From Mycolicibacter kumamotonensis (GTDB lineage Bacteria > Actinomycetota > Actinomycetes > Mycobacteriales > Mycobacteriaceae): a stretch of 64,000 nucleotides of DNA. Shown piece after piece: positions 35,224-45,199 of the stretch; the stretch's first letter is position 1, and each line of letters begins with the position of its first letter. Below the pieces are notes generated by a model. The model made no database searches. It was not told the origin of the DNA and worked only from the letters and a program-made list of their open reading frames with translations. The stretch covers positions 22,830 through 86,829 of the forward strand of contig NZ_MVHU01000019.1 in the NCBI RefSeq assembly GCF_002086285.1, written 5' to 3'. The position numbers and the translations under genes were made by a program.

Positions 35224-36090
35224 GTGAACAAGACGACCATCGGCGCCCTGCTGGCCGCGCCGGTCATCGCAGCGGGCGTGACGGCAGCCCCGGCACCCGC
35301 TGCCGCCATCGATCACCACATCCTGGACTACGCGCTGGCCGCCGAAGCCCTGGTGATGATCCCGGCGATGAACCAGAACTGGCTGGACCTGAGCAAGAGC
35401 CTGTACCTGGTGCCGAACGACTTCCCCGAAGACGGCACCACGACGTTCCTACAGGTGCCCGAGACCTCCGACCTGAACGCGAGCATCAGCGGAGGCACCA
35501 AGATCTTGGTCGACGCGATCTCGGAGCGGTGGAACGACGGTGACGCCAGCTTCAGTGCGAAAGACCCGCTGTACATCTTCGGGTATTCGCAGTCCAACGT
35601 CGCGGCGGGTCTGGCCATGGAGCAACTCCACGAGAAGTACCCCGACATGCCATTGGCCGCACTGCATTTCGTCATGGTGGGCGACAGCGCGGCACAGGGC
35701 GGCTTCCTGAGCGGTTTCCTGCCCACGCTGCTGTCCTGGTTCCCGGAATCGTGGCATGACGACATCGTCAAGATGGTCTATCAGTTCGCCGAGATGATGC
35801 ACATCGACTCGGTCATCGGGCTGGTGACCCCAAGTGACCTGTTCACGACGGACGTCTACTCCCTGTCCAGCGACGGGTTCGCGAACTGGGACGACGGCCA
35901 CCAAATGGGTGGAATGTTCAGCGATCACCTGGCGTATCTGGGCCTCTCGCCGGATGAGATCGCCTCCGCGACCGACGAGACAATCGGCAACACGACCTAC
36001 CACATGATCGACACCGCCAACGTCAACATGTTCCAGGCGTTGATGAACTCCGCCGAGATGATCATGGGCGGGCTGCTGGCCTGGTTCTGA
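35224..36090 (+). CDS. Secreted PE-PPE-domain serine hydrolase
   Basis: A 288-residue protein with a signal peptide (MNKTTIGALLAAPVIAAGVT, cleavage near AAA-ID at 28-29) and a PE-PPE (alpha/beta hydrolase) domain. The nucleophile elbow is GYSQS (Ser122), and the probable catalytic His is in SDHLAYLGL (His235). No PE or PPE N-terminal domain is present, so it is a stand-alone form. PE-PPE hydrolases act as esterases or in trehalose-lipid acyl transfer outside the cell; the substrate here is unknown. GTG 35224 follows GGGAGGA at 4 nt. It sits at the junction of two blocks that are apart in M. tuberculosis. Confidence 0.87.
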   Translation: MNKTTIGALLAAPVIAAGVTAAPAPAAAIDHHILDYALAAEALVMIPAMNQNWLDLSKSLYLVPNDFPEDGTTTFLQVPETSDLNASISGGTKILVDAISERWNDGDASFSAKDPLYIFGYSQSNVAAGLAMEQLHEKYPDMPLAALHFVMVGDSAAQGGFLSGFLPTLLSWFPESWHDDIVKMVYQFAEMMHIDSVIGLVTPSDLFTTDVYSLSSDGFANWDDGHQMGGMFSDHLAYLGLSPDEIASATDETIGNTTYHMIDTANVNMFQALMNSAEMIMGGLLAWF

Positions 36091-36175
36091 CCTGCTGGCG
36101 GCCTCAGACCGCGTCGAGTGGGAATCTCACGACGCGACGCGCCGCCGCGACGTCGGAGGATCCCCAGTGGGGGAG

Positions 36176-36196
36176 GGCGCTGGCGCGCTCAGCGCC
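36176..36196. terminator. GC-rich hairpin between convergent genes
   Basis: GGCGCT (36176-36181) pairs with AGCGCC (36191-36196). It lies between the hydrolase gene and the convergent TIGR03084 gene, overlapping the latter's stop. No T tract; terminator role tentative. Confidence 0.3.
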
Positions 36197-36962
36197 CGGC
36201 GCCGGGCGGCCCCGCGAAGGCTTGGGCGATCTCCAGCCAGCGCTGCGCGTCGTCGCCGTGCGCCGCGACGTCCAGATCAGCCAGCGCACGACGCTGCGTG
36301 ACCAGGAAACAGAAATGCTCAGCCGACCCGGTTACCCGCTGCTCGGCATTGACCGGTCCCCACGCCCAGACCCCGCCGCCGGGGGCGTGCAGTTCCACGT
36401 GAAACGGCTCGGCCGGCGGTGTCAGGTTGTGGACGGTGAAGGCGTAATCGCGGGTTCGCACCCCCAGGTGCGCGATCGACCGCAACCGCGCGGTGGCGGT
36501 CCGCCGGATCCCGAGCGCGTCGGCGACATCCAAGCCGTGCGCCCAGGTCTCCATCAGCCGGGCGGTGGCCATCGACGCCGCGCTCATCGGCGGACCGAAC
36601 CACGGCAACTTGCGCCCGGCCGGAACGCCCCGCAGGGCCTCATGCAGCCGCGCCCGGGTCGAGCGCCAGTCCGCCAGCAGCTTGGCCGGCGGCAGCTTCG
36701 CCAGTTCGGCGGCGCCGGCGTCGACGAACCCGGTCGGATCACCCAGCGCCGCCGCGAGCTCATCGGCGAAGCCGGCCTCGTCGGTGATGGCGGTCAACGC
36801 GAGGCGGTCGGTCCACAGCAGGTGAGCGATCTGATGGGCGATGGTCCAGCCCACCGCCGGCGTGGGCGCACCCCACTGACTGTCGGTGAGCGGGGCCACC
36901 AGCGCGTCCAGGTCGTCGCTTTCGGCACTCAGATCCGCGATGATCGGTTCAGTTTCTGCCAT
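36189..36962 (-). CDS. TIGR03084 family DinB-fold metal-binding protein (Rv0036c homologue)
   Basis: A 257-residue protein of the mycothiol-dependent maleylpyruvate isomerase/DinB superfamily. The N-terminal four-helix bundle has the metal motif [12 protein letters not shown] (about 39-50) and a later His in [14 protein letters not shown]. The C-terminal domain (about 180-240) carries [13 protein letters not shown]. Such proteins are often thiol (mycothiol)-dependent enzymes; the substrate is unknown. Its start overlaps the MFS stop by 14 bp, so the two are co-transcribed. Confidence 0.85.
   Translation of the reverse strand: MAETEPIIADLSAESDDLDALVAPLTDSQWGAPTPAVGWTIAHQIAHLLWTDRLALTAITDEAGFADELAAALGDPTGFVDAGAAELAKLPPAKLLADWRSTRARLHEALRGVPAGRKLPWFGPPMSAASMATARLMETWAHGLDVADALGIRRTATARLRSIAHLGVRTRDYAFTVHNLTPPAEPFHVELHAPGGGVWAWGPVNAEQRVTGSAEHFCFLVTQRRALADLDVAAHGDDAQRWLEIAQAFAGPPGAGR
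36392..36405. promoter_or_regulatory. parS-like site (one mismatch)
   Basis: GTTCCACGTGAAAC differs from the parS core at one of 14 positions. It lies inside the TIGR03084 gene, about 17 kb from the parA sites. Confidence 0.4.
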
Positions 36963-38376
36963 GCCCGTACTGTATGCCGCCCACCGGATCCCGCTGCCGC
37001 CCGATCAGGCTGTGCCCGGCCAGGCCGGCCAGATACAGCAGCGTCCCGACCACGATCAGCCACGGCGCCCGCCCGTCGGGGGGCACCACCGCCGCGGTCG
37101 CGGCCACCGCCACGATGAACGACGCCCAGAACAACGAGTCCTGCACCGCGAACACGTGCCCGCGCAGGGCGTCGTCGACGTCGATCTGCATGGCGGTGTC
37201 GGCGCACAGTTTGACCACCTGCCCGGCCACTCCGAGCAGAAATCCGCACAGCACCAGCACCGGCAGATACAAGCCGATGCCGGTGAGCTGGATGACCGCC
37301 GCGGCCGCCAGCGCCCCGTTCGCGGTGGCGTAGCGGCCCCAGCGGCGCACCGCCGGTGGGGTCAGCACGGTCGCCAGGAATGATCCGGCGCCGGCCGACG
37401 CGACGAACAACGCCGTGGTCCCCAGGCCGGCCACGGCATGGTCGCCGACGTGGCGCACCATCACCAGCACCAGCAGGGTGTTGACCCCGAACGCCATCCG
37501 GTGCGCGGCCAGCCCGGACAGGGTCGCCGCGACAGTGGGCCGGGCCCGCACCGTGCGGACGCCGTGCAGCCAGCCCGTCGTCACCGCGTACAGCACCGAT
37601 CCGTGGATGGCGCGTTTGGTGTCGTCGGGGCCGAGCACATGGGCGGGGAAGCGCAGCGAGAGCACCAGTGCGATCGTGACCGGGATCGCCACCACGGCGA
37701 TGATCGACGCTGCGCCGCGATCGTCGGCCCCCACCAGCCACCGCGGCACCAGCATGAAGTTGGCGCCCACGAAGGCCGCCACCGCGCCGGTCGCGATCGC
37801 GAGCGCGTTCATCGTGACGACCTGCTCGCGCGGCACCACATGCGGCAGTGCCGCCGACAGCCCGGAGGCGATGAACCGGGTGAACCCGTTGGCGATCAGG
37901 GCCGCGCACAGCACCGGCAGGTCACCGGTTCCGGTCGCCAACAGCGCGGCGATCCCGAGCACCAGCAGCAGCCGGGCGAGATTGGCGACCACCAGCACCA
38001 GGCGCCGGTCCCAACGGTCCAGCAGGGCACCGGCGAACGGCCCCAAAACGGAGTACGGCAGGAACAGCACAGCGAAGGCCCCGGCGATCGCCCACGGCGA
38101 GGCGGCCCGGTCCGGGTTGAACAGCAGCGCGCCGGCCAGGCCGGCCTGAAACAGGCCGTCACCGAATTGGCTTGCGGCCCGCAATTCCAGCAGCCGCCGG
38201 AATTCCGGCAGGCTGCGCGCCGACCGCCACAGCGACGCGGGTGCGCGGGTGTCCACCAAAAGACCTACTTCCGGACTCGGGCGGCGACGCGGCACCGGCC
38301 CCAAACCAGAGTACAAATCTTCGAGGTCGCTTGGCGTTCGGCTCAGCTCAGCACGAATACCGGGCTCGGGTGACAT
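36949..38376 (-). CDS. MFS transporter (Rv0037c homologue)
   Basis: A 475-residue integral membrane protein with about 12 segments after a 55-residue cytosolic N terminus. MFS features include [18 protein letters not shown] (motif A-like, about 110-130). Substrate unknown; homologues are annotated as macrolide or general efflux permeases. The start is ATG 38376, because the open frame to 38520 runs inside the divergent yqgE coding region. Only 9 bp separate the two start codons, so the promoters overlap the opposite genes. Confidence 0.87.
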   Translation of the reverse strand: MSPEPGIRAELSRTPSDLEDLYSGLGPVPRRRPSPEVGLLVDTRAPASLWRSARSLPEFRRLLELRAASQFGDGLFQAGLAGALLFNPDRAASPWAIAGAFAVLFLPYSVLGPFAGALLDRWDRRLVLVVANLARLLLVLGIAALLATGTGDLPVLCAALIANGFTRFIASGLSAALPHVVPREQVVTMNALAIATGAVAAFVGANFMLVPRWLVGADDRGAASIIAVVAIPVTIALVLSLRFPAHVLGPDDTKRAIHGSVLYAVTTGWLHGVRTVRARPTVAATLSGLAAHRMAFGVNTLLVLVMVRHVGDHAVAGLGTTALFVASAGAGSFLATVLTPPAVRRWGRYATANGALAAAAVIQLTGIGLYLPVLVLCGFLLGVAGQVVKLCADTAMQIDVDDALRGHVFAVQDSLFWASFIVAVAATAAVVPPDGRAPWLIVVGTLLYLAGLAGHSLIGRQRDPVGGIQYGHGRN

Positions 38377-38385
38377 TATGGGAGA

Positions 38386-38991
38386 GTGGCGCAACCCGAA
38401 GACCCCGAGGACTACGTCGCGCCCGCCGCGCATCGGGTCAGGGCAGGCACGCTGCTCCTGGCCAACACCGACCTGCTCGAACCCACCTTTCGCCGCACCG
38501 TGATCTACGTGGTCGAGCACAACGACGGCGGCACGCTGGGCGTGGTGCTCAACCGACCGAGCGAGACCGCGGTCTACAACGTGTTACCGCAGTGGTCCGA
38601 GCTGGCGGCCAAGCCCAAGACGATGTTCATCGGCGGTCCGGTGAAACGCGACGCGGCTCTCTGCGTCGGCTTGTTGCGGATCGGGGTGGAACCCAACGGC
38701 GTGCCGGGCCTGCGCCACATCGACGGTCGATTGGTGATGGTCGACCTCGACGCCGACCCGGAGACGATCGGCCCCCATGTGGAGGGGGTGCGGATCTTCG
38801 CCGGCTACGCCGGCTGGACCATCGGCCAGCTCGAGGGGGAGATCGAGCGCGACGACTGGATCGTGTTGTCGGCGCTGCCCTCCGATGTGCTGGTGCCGCC
38901 GCGGGTGGATCTGTGGGGCCGGGCGTTGCGGCGCCAGCCCTGGCCCACGGCGCTGCTGGCCACCCACCCGATCGACATCAGCCGCAACTGA
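38386..38991 (+). CDS. YqgE/AlgH family protein (UPF0301, Rv0038 homologue)
   Basis: A 201-residue protein of the YqgE/AlgH family. Motifs are [20 protein letters not shown] near the N terminus, [11 protein letters not shown], and FIGGPVKRD. The molecular function is unresolved; in other bacteria it is linked to transcriptional control or ribosome-associated processes. GTG 38386 follows GGGAGA closely. Confidence 0.93.
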   Translation: MAQPEDPEDYVAPAAHRVRAGTLLLANTDLLEPTFRRTVIYVVEHNDGGTLGVVLNRPSETAVYNVLPQWSELAAKPKTMFIGGPVKRDAALCVGLLRIGVEPNGVPGLRHIDGRLVMVDLDADPETIGPHVEGVRIFAGYAGWTIGQLEGEIERDDWIVLSALPSDVLVPPRVDLWGRALRRQPWPTALLATHPIDISRN

Positions 38992-39015
38992 GCCGCGGCA
39001 CCGACCCCTAGGGCC

Positions 39016-39459
39016 TTACGAGCAACCGCAGCCGCTGCCGCAACCCGACGCCGGCTCCGGCTCCGGCGGTGCGCTGCCCGCGCACCCGCAGCCTGGACCG
39101 CAGCCGGCGTCCTGGGCGGGGGCGCTGTCGCCGCAGCCGCAGCCGGACCCGCAGCCACCGGATTCGGCCGCCGCGGCCTGGCGCGTCGCGTAGCGTGCCC
39201 CCTGCCAGGCGCCGGCGGCCAGGATGGCCAGCGCCCCGGTGATCGAGATGATCAGCGCCAGTAGCGCCACCGTGGGCGGACCGGCCAGCACGAGTGCACC
39301 GCCCACCGCCAGGATCACCCCGACGGCGATCTGAGCGGGTGCGACCGCCCGCAGCACCAGTTGCTCGGGGTCACCGGTGATCGGACGCGCCAGGGTCCGC
39401 ACTCCGAACACCAGCGACACGACGGCCGCAACCAGGCACAGCACACCCATGATCAGCAT
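39016..39459 (-). CDS. Small membrane protein with Cys-rich CGxGCGC tail (Rv0039c-like)
   Basis: A 147-residue protein with three membrane segments (about 3-23, 38-60 and 64-85) and a tail (about 98-147). The tail has three copies of C-G-x-G-C-G-C (CGSGCGC, CGPGCGC, CGSGCGC), separated by Pro/Ala-rich spacers; nine or more Cys in under 50 residues suggest metal or Fe-S binding, but no family role is known to me. The ATG is supported by a leaderless -10 (TATCCT, 39467-39472, 7-nt gap). Position between yqgE and mtc28 matches Rv0039c. Confidence 0.78.
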   Translation of the reverse strand: MLIMGVLCLVAAVVSLVFGVRTLARPITGDPEQLVLRAVAPAQIAVGVILAVGGALVLAGPPTVALLALIISITGALAILAAGAWQGARYATRQAAAAESGGCGSGCGCGDSAPAQDAGCGPGCGCAGSAPPEPEPASGCGSGCGCS

Positions 39460-39466
39460 GTGCCCC

Positions 39467-39472
39467 AGGATA
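39467..39472 (-). promoter_or_regulatory. Leaderless -10 element of the Cys-rich protein gene
   Basis: Minus-strand TATCCT with a 7-nt gap to the ATG at 39459. Confidence 0.5.
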
Positions 39473-39483
39473 CGAGGGGCCGG

Positions 39484-40374
39484 TCAGCCCGCGGTGCCCG
39501 CCCGGGGCTGCGCCGGGACCGGAGCCGCGGTGCCGTGCGGCGTGTTCGGCAGATGTGAGACGCCGGGCCGGTCCACCCGGAATCCGTTCACGATCGCGTC
39601 GATGGCCGGGGCGTTGCCCACCGCGCGCCCGGCGCCGGTGGTCACGGTCAGCGACACCAGGTAGGCGGCGTCGTCCGTCGGCACGATCACGTGGCGCCGG
39701 GAGGTGTTCAGCGTCATGTCGGCGTCGCGGTAGGTGCCCTCGATCACCGAGGACGGGAAGCCGTTGAACTCGGCCAGTGAGGCGTTGGTGGTCTGCCAGG
39801 CCATCAACTGCTGGCTGTCGACGAATCCGTGGGTGATGGCTTCCCGGGGGTCGAACTGCCCGACCAGCCGGTAGACGACCACCTGCGCGTTGGGGGTGTA
39901 GAGCGACCCACCGCGCCGGTCGGCGATGACCGCGAACGCGTCGGGGACGTTGGGGTCGGGAACGTGGGTCCAGCCCGCGGGCATCGGCAGGGTGATGTTG
40001 AGCGCGGTGAAGCCCGCGGCCTGCTGCGGCTCCAGTTGCACGTTCTTGGCGGCGAAGTAGTCGCGCAGCGTGCCTGAGGTGGCCGGGACCAGGGCATTGG
40101 GCGCCGCTGCGGGCACCGCAGATCCCGGTAGGACGGCGGGCCCGGGCAGGGTGGGCGCCGGCGCCGCCGGTCGTGGCACCGCGGGATAGGGCGGGGTCAC
40201 CGGCACGGCGGCCGGCTGGGCCGCGGGTTGGGCCGCCGGGCCGTACGGGTTGGGCGGTGTCGGCATCAGCGGGTCGCCCGAGGCGGCCGGAATTCCCGTC
40301 GGGCCGCCGAAGCCCGCCACGGTGACTGCCGCGGAGCCGACCAGGAGCCGCCAGCGGCCAACGGTGTTCGTCAT
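39484..40374 (-). CDS. mtc28: Secreted Pro-rich antigen Mtc28 (Rv0040c homologue)
   Basis: A 296-residue exported protein. The signal sequence (about 8-30) is followed by a Pro/Ala-rich disordered region (about 33-95) and an LpqN/LpqT-like globular domain (about 100-275, from TLRDYFAAKNVQLEP). There is no lipobox Cys, so it is secreted rather than lipidated. In M. tuberculosis the homologue is the 28-kDa Pro-rich antigen of unknown function. ATG 40374 is preceded directly by GAGGAG, an unusually short spacing; a start at 40407 is also open. Divergent from leuS. Confidence 0.88.
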   Translation of the reverse strand: MTNTVGRWRLLVGSAAVTVAGFGGPTGIPAASGDPLMPTPPNPYGPAAQPAAQPAAVPVTPPYPAVPRPAAPAPTLPGPAVLPGSAVPAAAPNALVPATSGTLRDYFAAKNVQLEPQQAAGFTALNITLPMPAGWTHVPDPNVPDAFAVIADRRGGSLYTPNAQVVVYRLVGQFDPREAITHGFVDSQQLMAWQTTNASLAEFNGFPSSVIEGTYRDADMTLNTSRRHVIVPTDDAAYLVSLTVTTGAGRAVGNAPAIDAIVNGFRVDRPGVSHLPNTPHGTAAPVPAQPRAGTAG

Positions 40375-40547
40375 CTCCTCAAGGTCCTTCCGGGACGGGC
40401 CGGGCAACGGTGCCCCGGCCGTGAATCGACGGTAACCAGGCCGGGTGCCCCCGGCCAGAGCCGCAACCGAGCTGGAACGAAGCCCTCATCGGCCTGCAAC
40501 GCAACCGATACCAAGCTGTGGCGAGCGGCCCGGTCGACGCCGCCCTT

Positions 40548-40553
40548 TACCCT
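40548..40553 (+). promoter_or_regulatory. Leaderless -10 element of leuS
   Basis: TACCCT with a 6-nt gap to the GTG at 40560; it selects this start over one at 40518. Confidence 0.55.
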
Positions 40554-40559
40554 GTTGAG

Positions 40560-43445
40560 GTGAACGAAGCCCCGACCACCCAGGGATCCGGCGACCCCGG
40601 CGACCAAGCGCCCCGCCACCGCTACACGGCGGAACTGGCCGGGCTTATCGAAGGCAGCTGGCAACAGCACTGGGAGCAGGCAGGGACCTTCAACGTCGCC
40701 AACCCGGTCGGCTCGCTGGCACCGGCGGACGGCTCGCCAGTGCCCGGCTCCAAGATGTTCGTCCAGGACATGTTCCCCTACCCGTCCGGTGACGGCCTGC
40801 ATGTCGGCCATCCGCTCGGCTACATCGCCACCGATGTCTACGCCCGCTACTTCCGGATGACCGGCCACAACGTGTTGCACGCGCTGGGCTTCGACGCGTT
40901 CGGCCTGCCCGCCGAGCAGTACGCGATACAGACCGGCACGCACCCGCGCATCCGCACCGAGGCCAACATCGAGAACTTCCGCCGCCAGCTGCGGCGTCTC
41001 GGGCTCGGCCACGACAGCCGGCGCAGCTTTTCGACCACCGATGTCGACTTCTACAAGTGGACGCAGTGGATCTTCCTGCAGATCTACAACGCCTGGTTCG
41101 ACCCGAGCGCGAACAAGGCCCGGCCGATCGCGGAGTTGATCGCCGAATTCGACGCCGGCACCCGCACCCTCGACGACGGGCGGGACTGGGCCCGGCTGTC
41201 CGCGGGGGAGCGGGCCGACGTCATCGACGGCTACCGGCTGGTCTACCGCACCGATTCGATGGTCAACTGGTGCCCGGGCCTGGGCACGGTACTGGCCAAC
41301 GAAGAGGTCACCGCCGACGGGCGAAGCGACCGCGGGAATTTCCCGGTGTTCCGAAAGCGGCTGCGGCAGTGGATGATGCGGATCACCGCCTACTCCGACC
41401 GGCTGCTCGACGACCTTGACGTGCTGGACTGGCCCGAGAAGGTCAAGACCATGCAGCGCAACTGGATCGGCCGCTCCACCGGCGCGGCGGCGCTGTTCGG
41501 CGCCGACACCACCGACGGCGCCACGGTGGACATCGAGGTGTTCACCACCCGCCCCGACACCCTGTTCGGCGCCACCTACCTGGTGCTCGCCCCGGAGCAT
41601 GAGCTGGTCGACCGTCTCACCGCGGCGGACTGGCCGGACGGGGTCGATCAGCGCTGGACGTTCGGCGCCGCCACGCCCGCGGAGGCGGTGGCCGCCTACC
41701 GGAAGGCGATCGCGGCGAAATCCGATCTGGAACGCCAGGAGAACAAGACCAAAACCGGTGTGTTCCTGGGTAACTACGCAACCAACCCGGCCAACGGCCA
41801 GCAGGTGCCGATCTTCGTCGCCGACTACGTGCTGGCCGGCTACGGTACCGGCGCCATCATGGCGGTTCCCGGGCACGATCAGCGGGACTGGGAGTTCGCC
41901 GCCGAGTTCGGCCTGCCGGTGCTGGAAGTCATTGCCGGCGGCGATATCTCGGAAGCGGCATATGCCGGTGAGGGCACGCTGGTCAATTCCGGCCCGTTGA
42001 ATGGCATGAGCGTCGCCGACGCCAAGAAGGCGATGACACAGCGACTGGAGGCCGATGGCCGCGGCTGGGCGCGCATCGAGTACAAGTTGCGGGACTGGCT
42101 TTTCGCCCGGCAGCGGTACTGGGGTGAGCCCTTCCCGATCGTCTTCGACGCCGACGGCCGCGCGCACCCGCTGGACTCCGCGGCGCTGCCGGTCGAGCTG
42201 CCCGACGTCGCCGACTACTCGCCGGTGTTGTTCGACCCGGACGACGCGTCCAGCGAACCCTCACCCCCACTGGCCAAGGCGACCGACTGGGTGCATGTCG
42301 AGCTAGACCTCGGCGACGGACTGCAGTCCTACACCCGTGACACCAATGTGATGCCGCAGTGGGCCGGAAGCTCCTGGTACGAGTTGCGCTACACCGACCC
42401 GCACAACACCGAGCGATTCTGTGCGCCGGAGAACGAGGCCTACTGGATGGGGCCGCGGCCCGACGAGCACGGACCCGACGATCCGGGCGGGGTGGACCTC
42501 TATGTGGGCGGCGCCGAGCATGCGGTGCTCCACCTGCTGTACTGCCGCTTCTGGCACAAGGTGCTCTACGACCTCGGACACGTCAGCTCGCGCGAGCCCT
42601 ACCGCCGCTTGGTCAACCAGGGCTACATCCAGGCTGCCGCCTACACCGACTCCCGAGGGTCGTATGTGCCGGCCGCCGAGGTCGTGGAGCGCGACGGCAG
42701 GTTCTACCTCCCGGGCGCCGACGGTGACACGGAAGTGTTCGCCGAGTACGGGAAAATGGGTAAGAGCCTGAAGAACTCGGTGTCCCCCGACGAGATCTGC
42801 GACACCTACGGCGCCGACACCCTGCGCGTCTACGAGATGTCGATGGGCCCGCTGGAGATGTCGCGGCCATGGGCCACCAAGGATGTGGTGGGCGCACACC
42901 GCTTCCTGCAGCGGGTCTGGCGGCTGGTCGTCGACGAGGAGACCGGCGCCACTCGGGTGCTGGACACCGAGCCGGACACCGAGACGTTGCGTCTGCTGCA
43001 TCGGACCATCGTCGGGGTGTCGGAAGACTATGCGGCACTGCGCAACAACACCGCCGCCGCCAAGCTGATCGAGTACACCAACCACCTGACCAAGCAGCAC
43101 CGGGACGGGGTTCCGCGCTCGGCGGTCGAACCGCTGGCGCTGATGCTTGCGCCGCTGGCCCCGCACCTGGCCGAGGAGCTGTGGCGCCGGCTCGGCCACG
43201 ACTCCTCGCTGGCGCACGGACCGTTCCCGGTGGCCGACCCGGCGTATCTGGTCACCGACACCGTCGAGTACCCGGTACAGGTCAACGGCAAGAAACGGGG
43301 ACTGGTCACGGTGGCCACCGACGCGGCCGAGGAGGAGATCAAGGCGGCGGCGTTGGCCGATGAGAAGGTCCAGGCGTTTTTGTCCGGGGCCACCCCGAAG
43401 AAGGTGATCGTGGTGCCCGGTCGGCTGGTCAACCTGGTGGTGTGA
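40560..43445 (+). CDS. leuS: Leucyl-tRNA synthetase
   Basis: A 961-residue class I aminoacyl-tRNA synthetase. HIGH motif is HVGH (81-84) in [16 protein letters not shown]. The CP1 editing domain follows in the first half, and the KMSKS loop is KMGKS (732-736), as in other mycobacterial LeuRS. The C-terminal region ends [15 protein letters not shown]. The GTG start at 40560 ([10 protein letters not shown]) is supported by a leaderless -10 at 40548-40553. Confidence 0.98.
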   Translation: MNEAPTTQGSGDPGDQAPRHRYTAELAGLIEGSWQQHWEQAGTFNVANPVGSLAPADGSPVPGSKMFVQDMFPYPSGDGLHVGHPLGYIATDVYARYFRMTGHNVLHALGFDAFGLPAEQYAIQTGTHPRIRTEANIENFRRQLRRLGLGHDSRRSFSTTDVDFYKWTQWIFLQIYNAWFDPSANKARPIAELIAEFDAGTRTLDDGRDWARLSAGERADVIDGYRLVYRTDSMVNWCPGLGTVLANEEVTADGRSDRGNFPVFRKRLRQWMMRITAYSDRLLDDLDVLDWPEKVKTMQRNWIGRSTGAAALFGADTTDGATVDIEVFTTRPDTLFGATYLVLAPEHELVDRLTAADWPDGVDQRWTFGAATPAEAVAAYRKAIAAKSDLERQENKTKTGVFLGNYATNPANGQQVPIFVADYVLAGYGTGAIMAVPGHDQRDWEFAAEFGLPVLEVIAGGDISEAAYAGEGTLVNSGPLNGMSVADAKKAMTQRLEADGRGWARIEYKLRDWLFARQRYWGEPFPIVFDADGRAHPLDSAALPVELPDVADYSPVLFDPDDASSEPSPPLAKATDWVHVELDLGDGLQSYTRDTNVMPQWAGSSWYELRYTDPHNTERFCAPENEAYWMGPRPDEHGPDDPGGVDLYVGGAEHAVLHLLYCRFWHKVLYDLGHVSSREPYRRLVNQGYIQAAAYTDSRGSYVPAAEVVERDGRFYLPGADGDTEVFAEYGKMGKSLKNSVSPDEICDTYGADTLRVYEMSMGPLEMSRPWATKDVVGAHRFLQRVWRLVVDEETGATRVLDTEPDTETLRLLHRTIVGVSEDYAALRNNTAAAKLIEYTNHLTKQHRDGVPRSAVEPLALMLAPLAPHLAEELWRRLGHDSSLAHGPFPVADPAYLVTDTVEYPVQVNGKKRGLVTVATDAAEEEIKAAALADEKVQAFLSGATPKKVIVVPGRLVNLVV

Positions 43446-44944
43446 GACCGATGCCGGCGCTGCGGACCCTCTTGACGCCATTCCTCCTGTGGTGGCGGTA
43501 CTGGCCGCAGCTGGCAGCGTGTTATCTCGCTGGCCTGGTCGTCCGCCGGGCGGTGATCGCCGCGGCCGCGTGGACCGGGCACCGCAATCCGCTTTGGGCG
43601 GCGCTGATCATGCCCTGCGCCGGGCTGGCCCAGCTGGGCTCGTATGTGGCGATGTTCCTGGTGCTGCGCACCGGAATCCCGGCGTTGGCGGCGCTCCCGC
43701 GCCGGCCGCTGCGCAGCGTGGATCTGTTCACCAACGTGATAGTGCCGTTCTTCGCGATCTATCTCGGATGGCAGATGTTCAAGGAGGACTGGCTGGCCTA
43801 CCAACGCCTGGCGCTGAACTACCGGGTGGCTGACGCGTTGAGCGGGGTCAACACCGAGATGCTGCCGGTCTCGCGGGTCACCTGGGTGATCGTCGGGGCT
43901 GCGCTGGCAGCCCGATTCGTGTTGGCGCACTTCAGCGGTCGGCTACCTGCCGTGCTCACCGCGGCGCGGGTCTACATCGACGCGCTGTGGGTGTTTTTGG
44001 TGCTGACCTTCTCGCTGGCGGCGGGCATCACCTTCTTGATCAAGCCGGGAGAATGGCTCAGCCAGCGTCGGCTCGTGGTGTGGTTCAACAACCTACGCGG
44101 TGATGCGTTCTCGCACTTTCAAGCGCTGGAGTCGGCGTGGCAGAGCCTCATGTGGCTGGTGCGGACGGCTTTCGGCGGGGCCGCGGTCCCGCTGATGTGG
44201 CTGGCCGCCGCCGGGATCGTCTACGGGGTGTCGACGCAGATCGACTGGCCCGCCATGCTGCGGCGCCCGGCGCCCGGCGAAGCGGCGGCCGGGTTCGCCC
44301 AGCGCTGGCGGAAGGCTCCCGAGCCGCTGCGGTCGCGCGCCTCGGAGTACGCGCGATCGAAGACCGGGCGGTTCGGCCCGATCGTCGACGCGGCCCGGCT
44401 GATCCTGCACGGCGGCCCGGTCGCACTGTCGGGATACGTGCTGGCCTACCTCGTACTGGCGTGGCTGGACATGCGGGGCAGCTTCTACCGGACCCAGTTG
44501 ACCGAGGGCTACCTGTTCCGGGGCATGGCGAAGATACTGGGCCCGCATGGCCCGGAGTTCTGGTCGGCGTTCGGCGGCACCATGGGTCTGATCTCGCAGC
44601 TGATCGTGCAACCGCTGCGCATCGCCCTCATCACCGCGATGTTCGCCTACTGCGTGCACCGCGCCAACGCCGCCGCGGGTGAAGTCCGCGGCTCACAACA
44701 TGATTCGCAGGATGATGGCGCCGTTCGAATCGACCAGGTCCACGGCGGTGGGCACGGCATCGGAGGGCAACAAGAAGCTCAGCTGCAGCGATCCGGGCCT
44801 GCTGCATCGGTCGGTGGTGCCACCGACCAGTGGCGCGGCGTTGCCGATGGCAGCGGTCTGCCAGCTGCGCCGCCCATCGGTGATGACGGCCCGGCATTCC
44901 CAGGCCGGTGGCGTGCCGGTTCGCTCGACGGTGACGACGGTTAG
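43442..44944 (+). CDS. Polytopic membrane protein of unknown function
   Basis: A 500-residue protein I do not recognise. It has about eight to nine membrane segments: near residues 20-40, 45-75, 95-115, 145-165, 175-200, 240-260, 310-335 and 380-405. A short cytosolic or periplasmic helical stretch rich in Arg lies at about 275-305. The GTG start overlaps the leuS stop (GTGA), so it is coupled to leuS; a second start at codon 4 (ATG) is equal. The last 84 residues ([14 protein letters not shown] onward) are hydrophilic, low-complexity and antisense to the next gene, so the natural end may be near 44690. Confidence 0.7.
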   Translation: MRPMPALRTLLTPFLLWWRYWPQLAACYLAGLVVRRAVIAAAAWTGHRNPLWAALIMPCAGLAQLGSYVAMFLVLRTGIPALAALPRRPLRSVDLFTNVIVPFFAIYLGWQMFKEDWLAYQRLALNYRVADALSGVNTEMLPVSRVTWVIVGAALAARFVLAHFSGRLPAVLTAARVYIDALWVFLVLTFSLAAGITFLIKPGEWLSQRRLVVWFNNLRGDAFSHFQALESAWQSLMWLVRTAFGGAAVPLMWLAAAGIVYGVSTQIDWPAMLRRPAPGEAAAGFAQRWRKAPEPLRSRASEYARSKTGRFGPIVDAARLILHGGPVALSGYVLAYLVLAWLDMRGSFYRTQLTEGYLFRGMAKILGPHGPEFWSAFGGTMGLISQLIVQPLRIALITAMFAYCVHRANAAAGEVRGSQHDSQDDGAVRIDQVHGGGHGIGGQQEAQLQRSGPAASVGGATDQWRGVADGSGLPAAPPIGDDGPAFPGRWRAGSLDGDDG

Positions 44945-45199
44945 CGCCGTGCGCGCCGGCAGACGCACCGTCGGGGCGTGCGGCACCGTGTTGAGGTGAC
45001 GGATCGAGCCGACCCGCCAGGTCTGGCCGTCCGCGGTCCCCGTAGCGCCTTTGGCGATGACCCGGGCCGGGCTGAGGGTGGCCTGGTAGGCCGACCAGTG
45101 CGGGTACAGGTCGGTGACACCGAGAACCGCGGCCGCGACACCGGCCACGGCGAGACCGATCAGGTTGCGCTGCCACAGCGTGCGGGTGCGGGCGGTCAT
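44693..45199 (-). CDS. Small membrane-anchored extracytoplasmic protein (cluster member 3)
   Basis: A 168-residue protein with a single N-terminal membrane anchor (about 12-30, LIGLAVAGVAAAVLG) and an exported beta-rich domain with two Cys (AWECRAVI and DRCSRPG), likely a disulfide. I do not recognise the family. It is the last of three ATGA-overlapping genes reading leftward, and its last 252 bp overlap the convergent membrane protein gene. GAGG precedes the ATG. Confidence 0.7.
   Translation of the reverse strand: MTARTRTLWQRNLIGLAVAGVAAAVLGVTDLYPHWSAYQATLSPARVIAKGATGTADGQTWRVGSIRHLNTVPHAPTVRLPARTALTVVTVERTGTPPAWECRAVITDGRRSWQTAAIGNAAPLVGGTTDRCSRPGSLQLSFLLPSDAVPTAVDLVDSNGAIILRIML

Noticed and set aside
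42753..42767. KMGKS in place of KMSKS in LeuRS as a possible defect
   Set aside because: The same variant is, as I recall, normal in mycobacterial LeuRS, so it is not a lesion.
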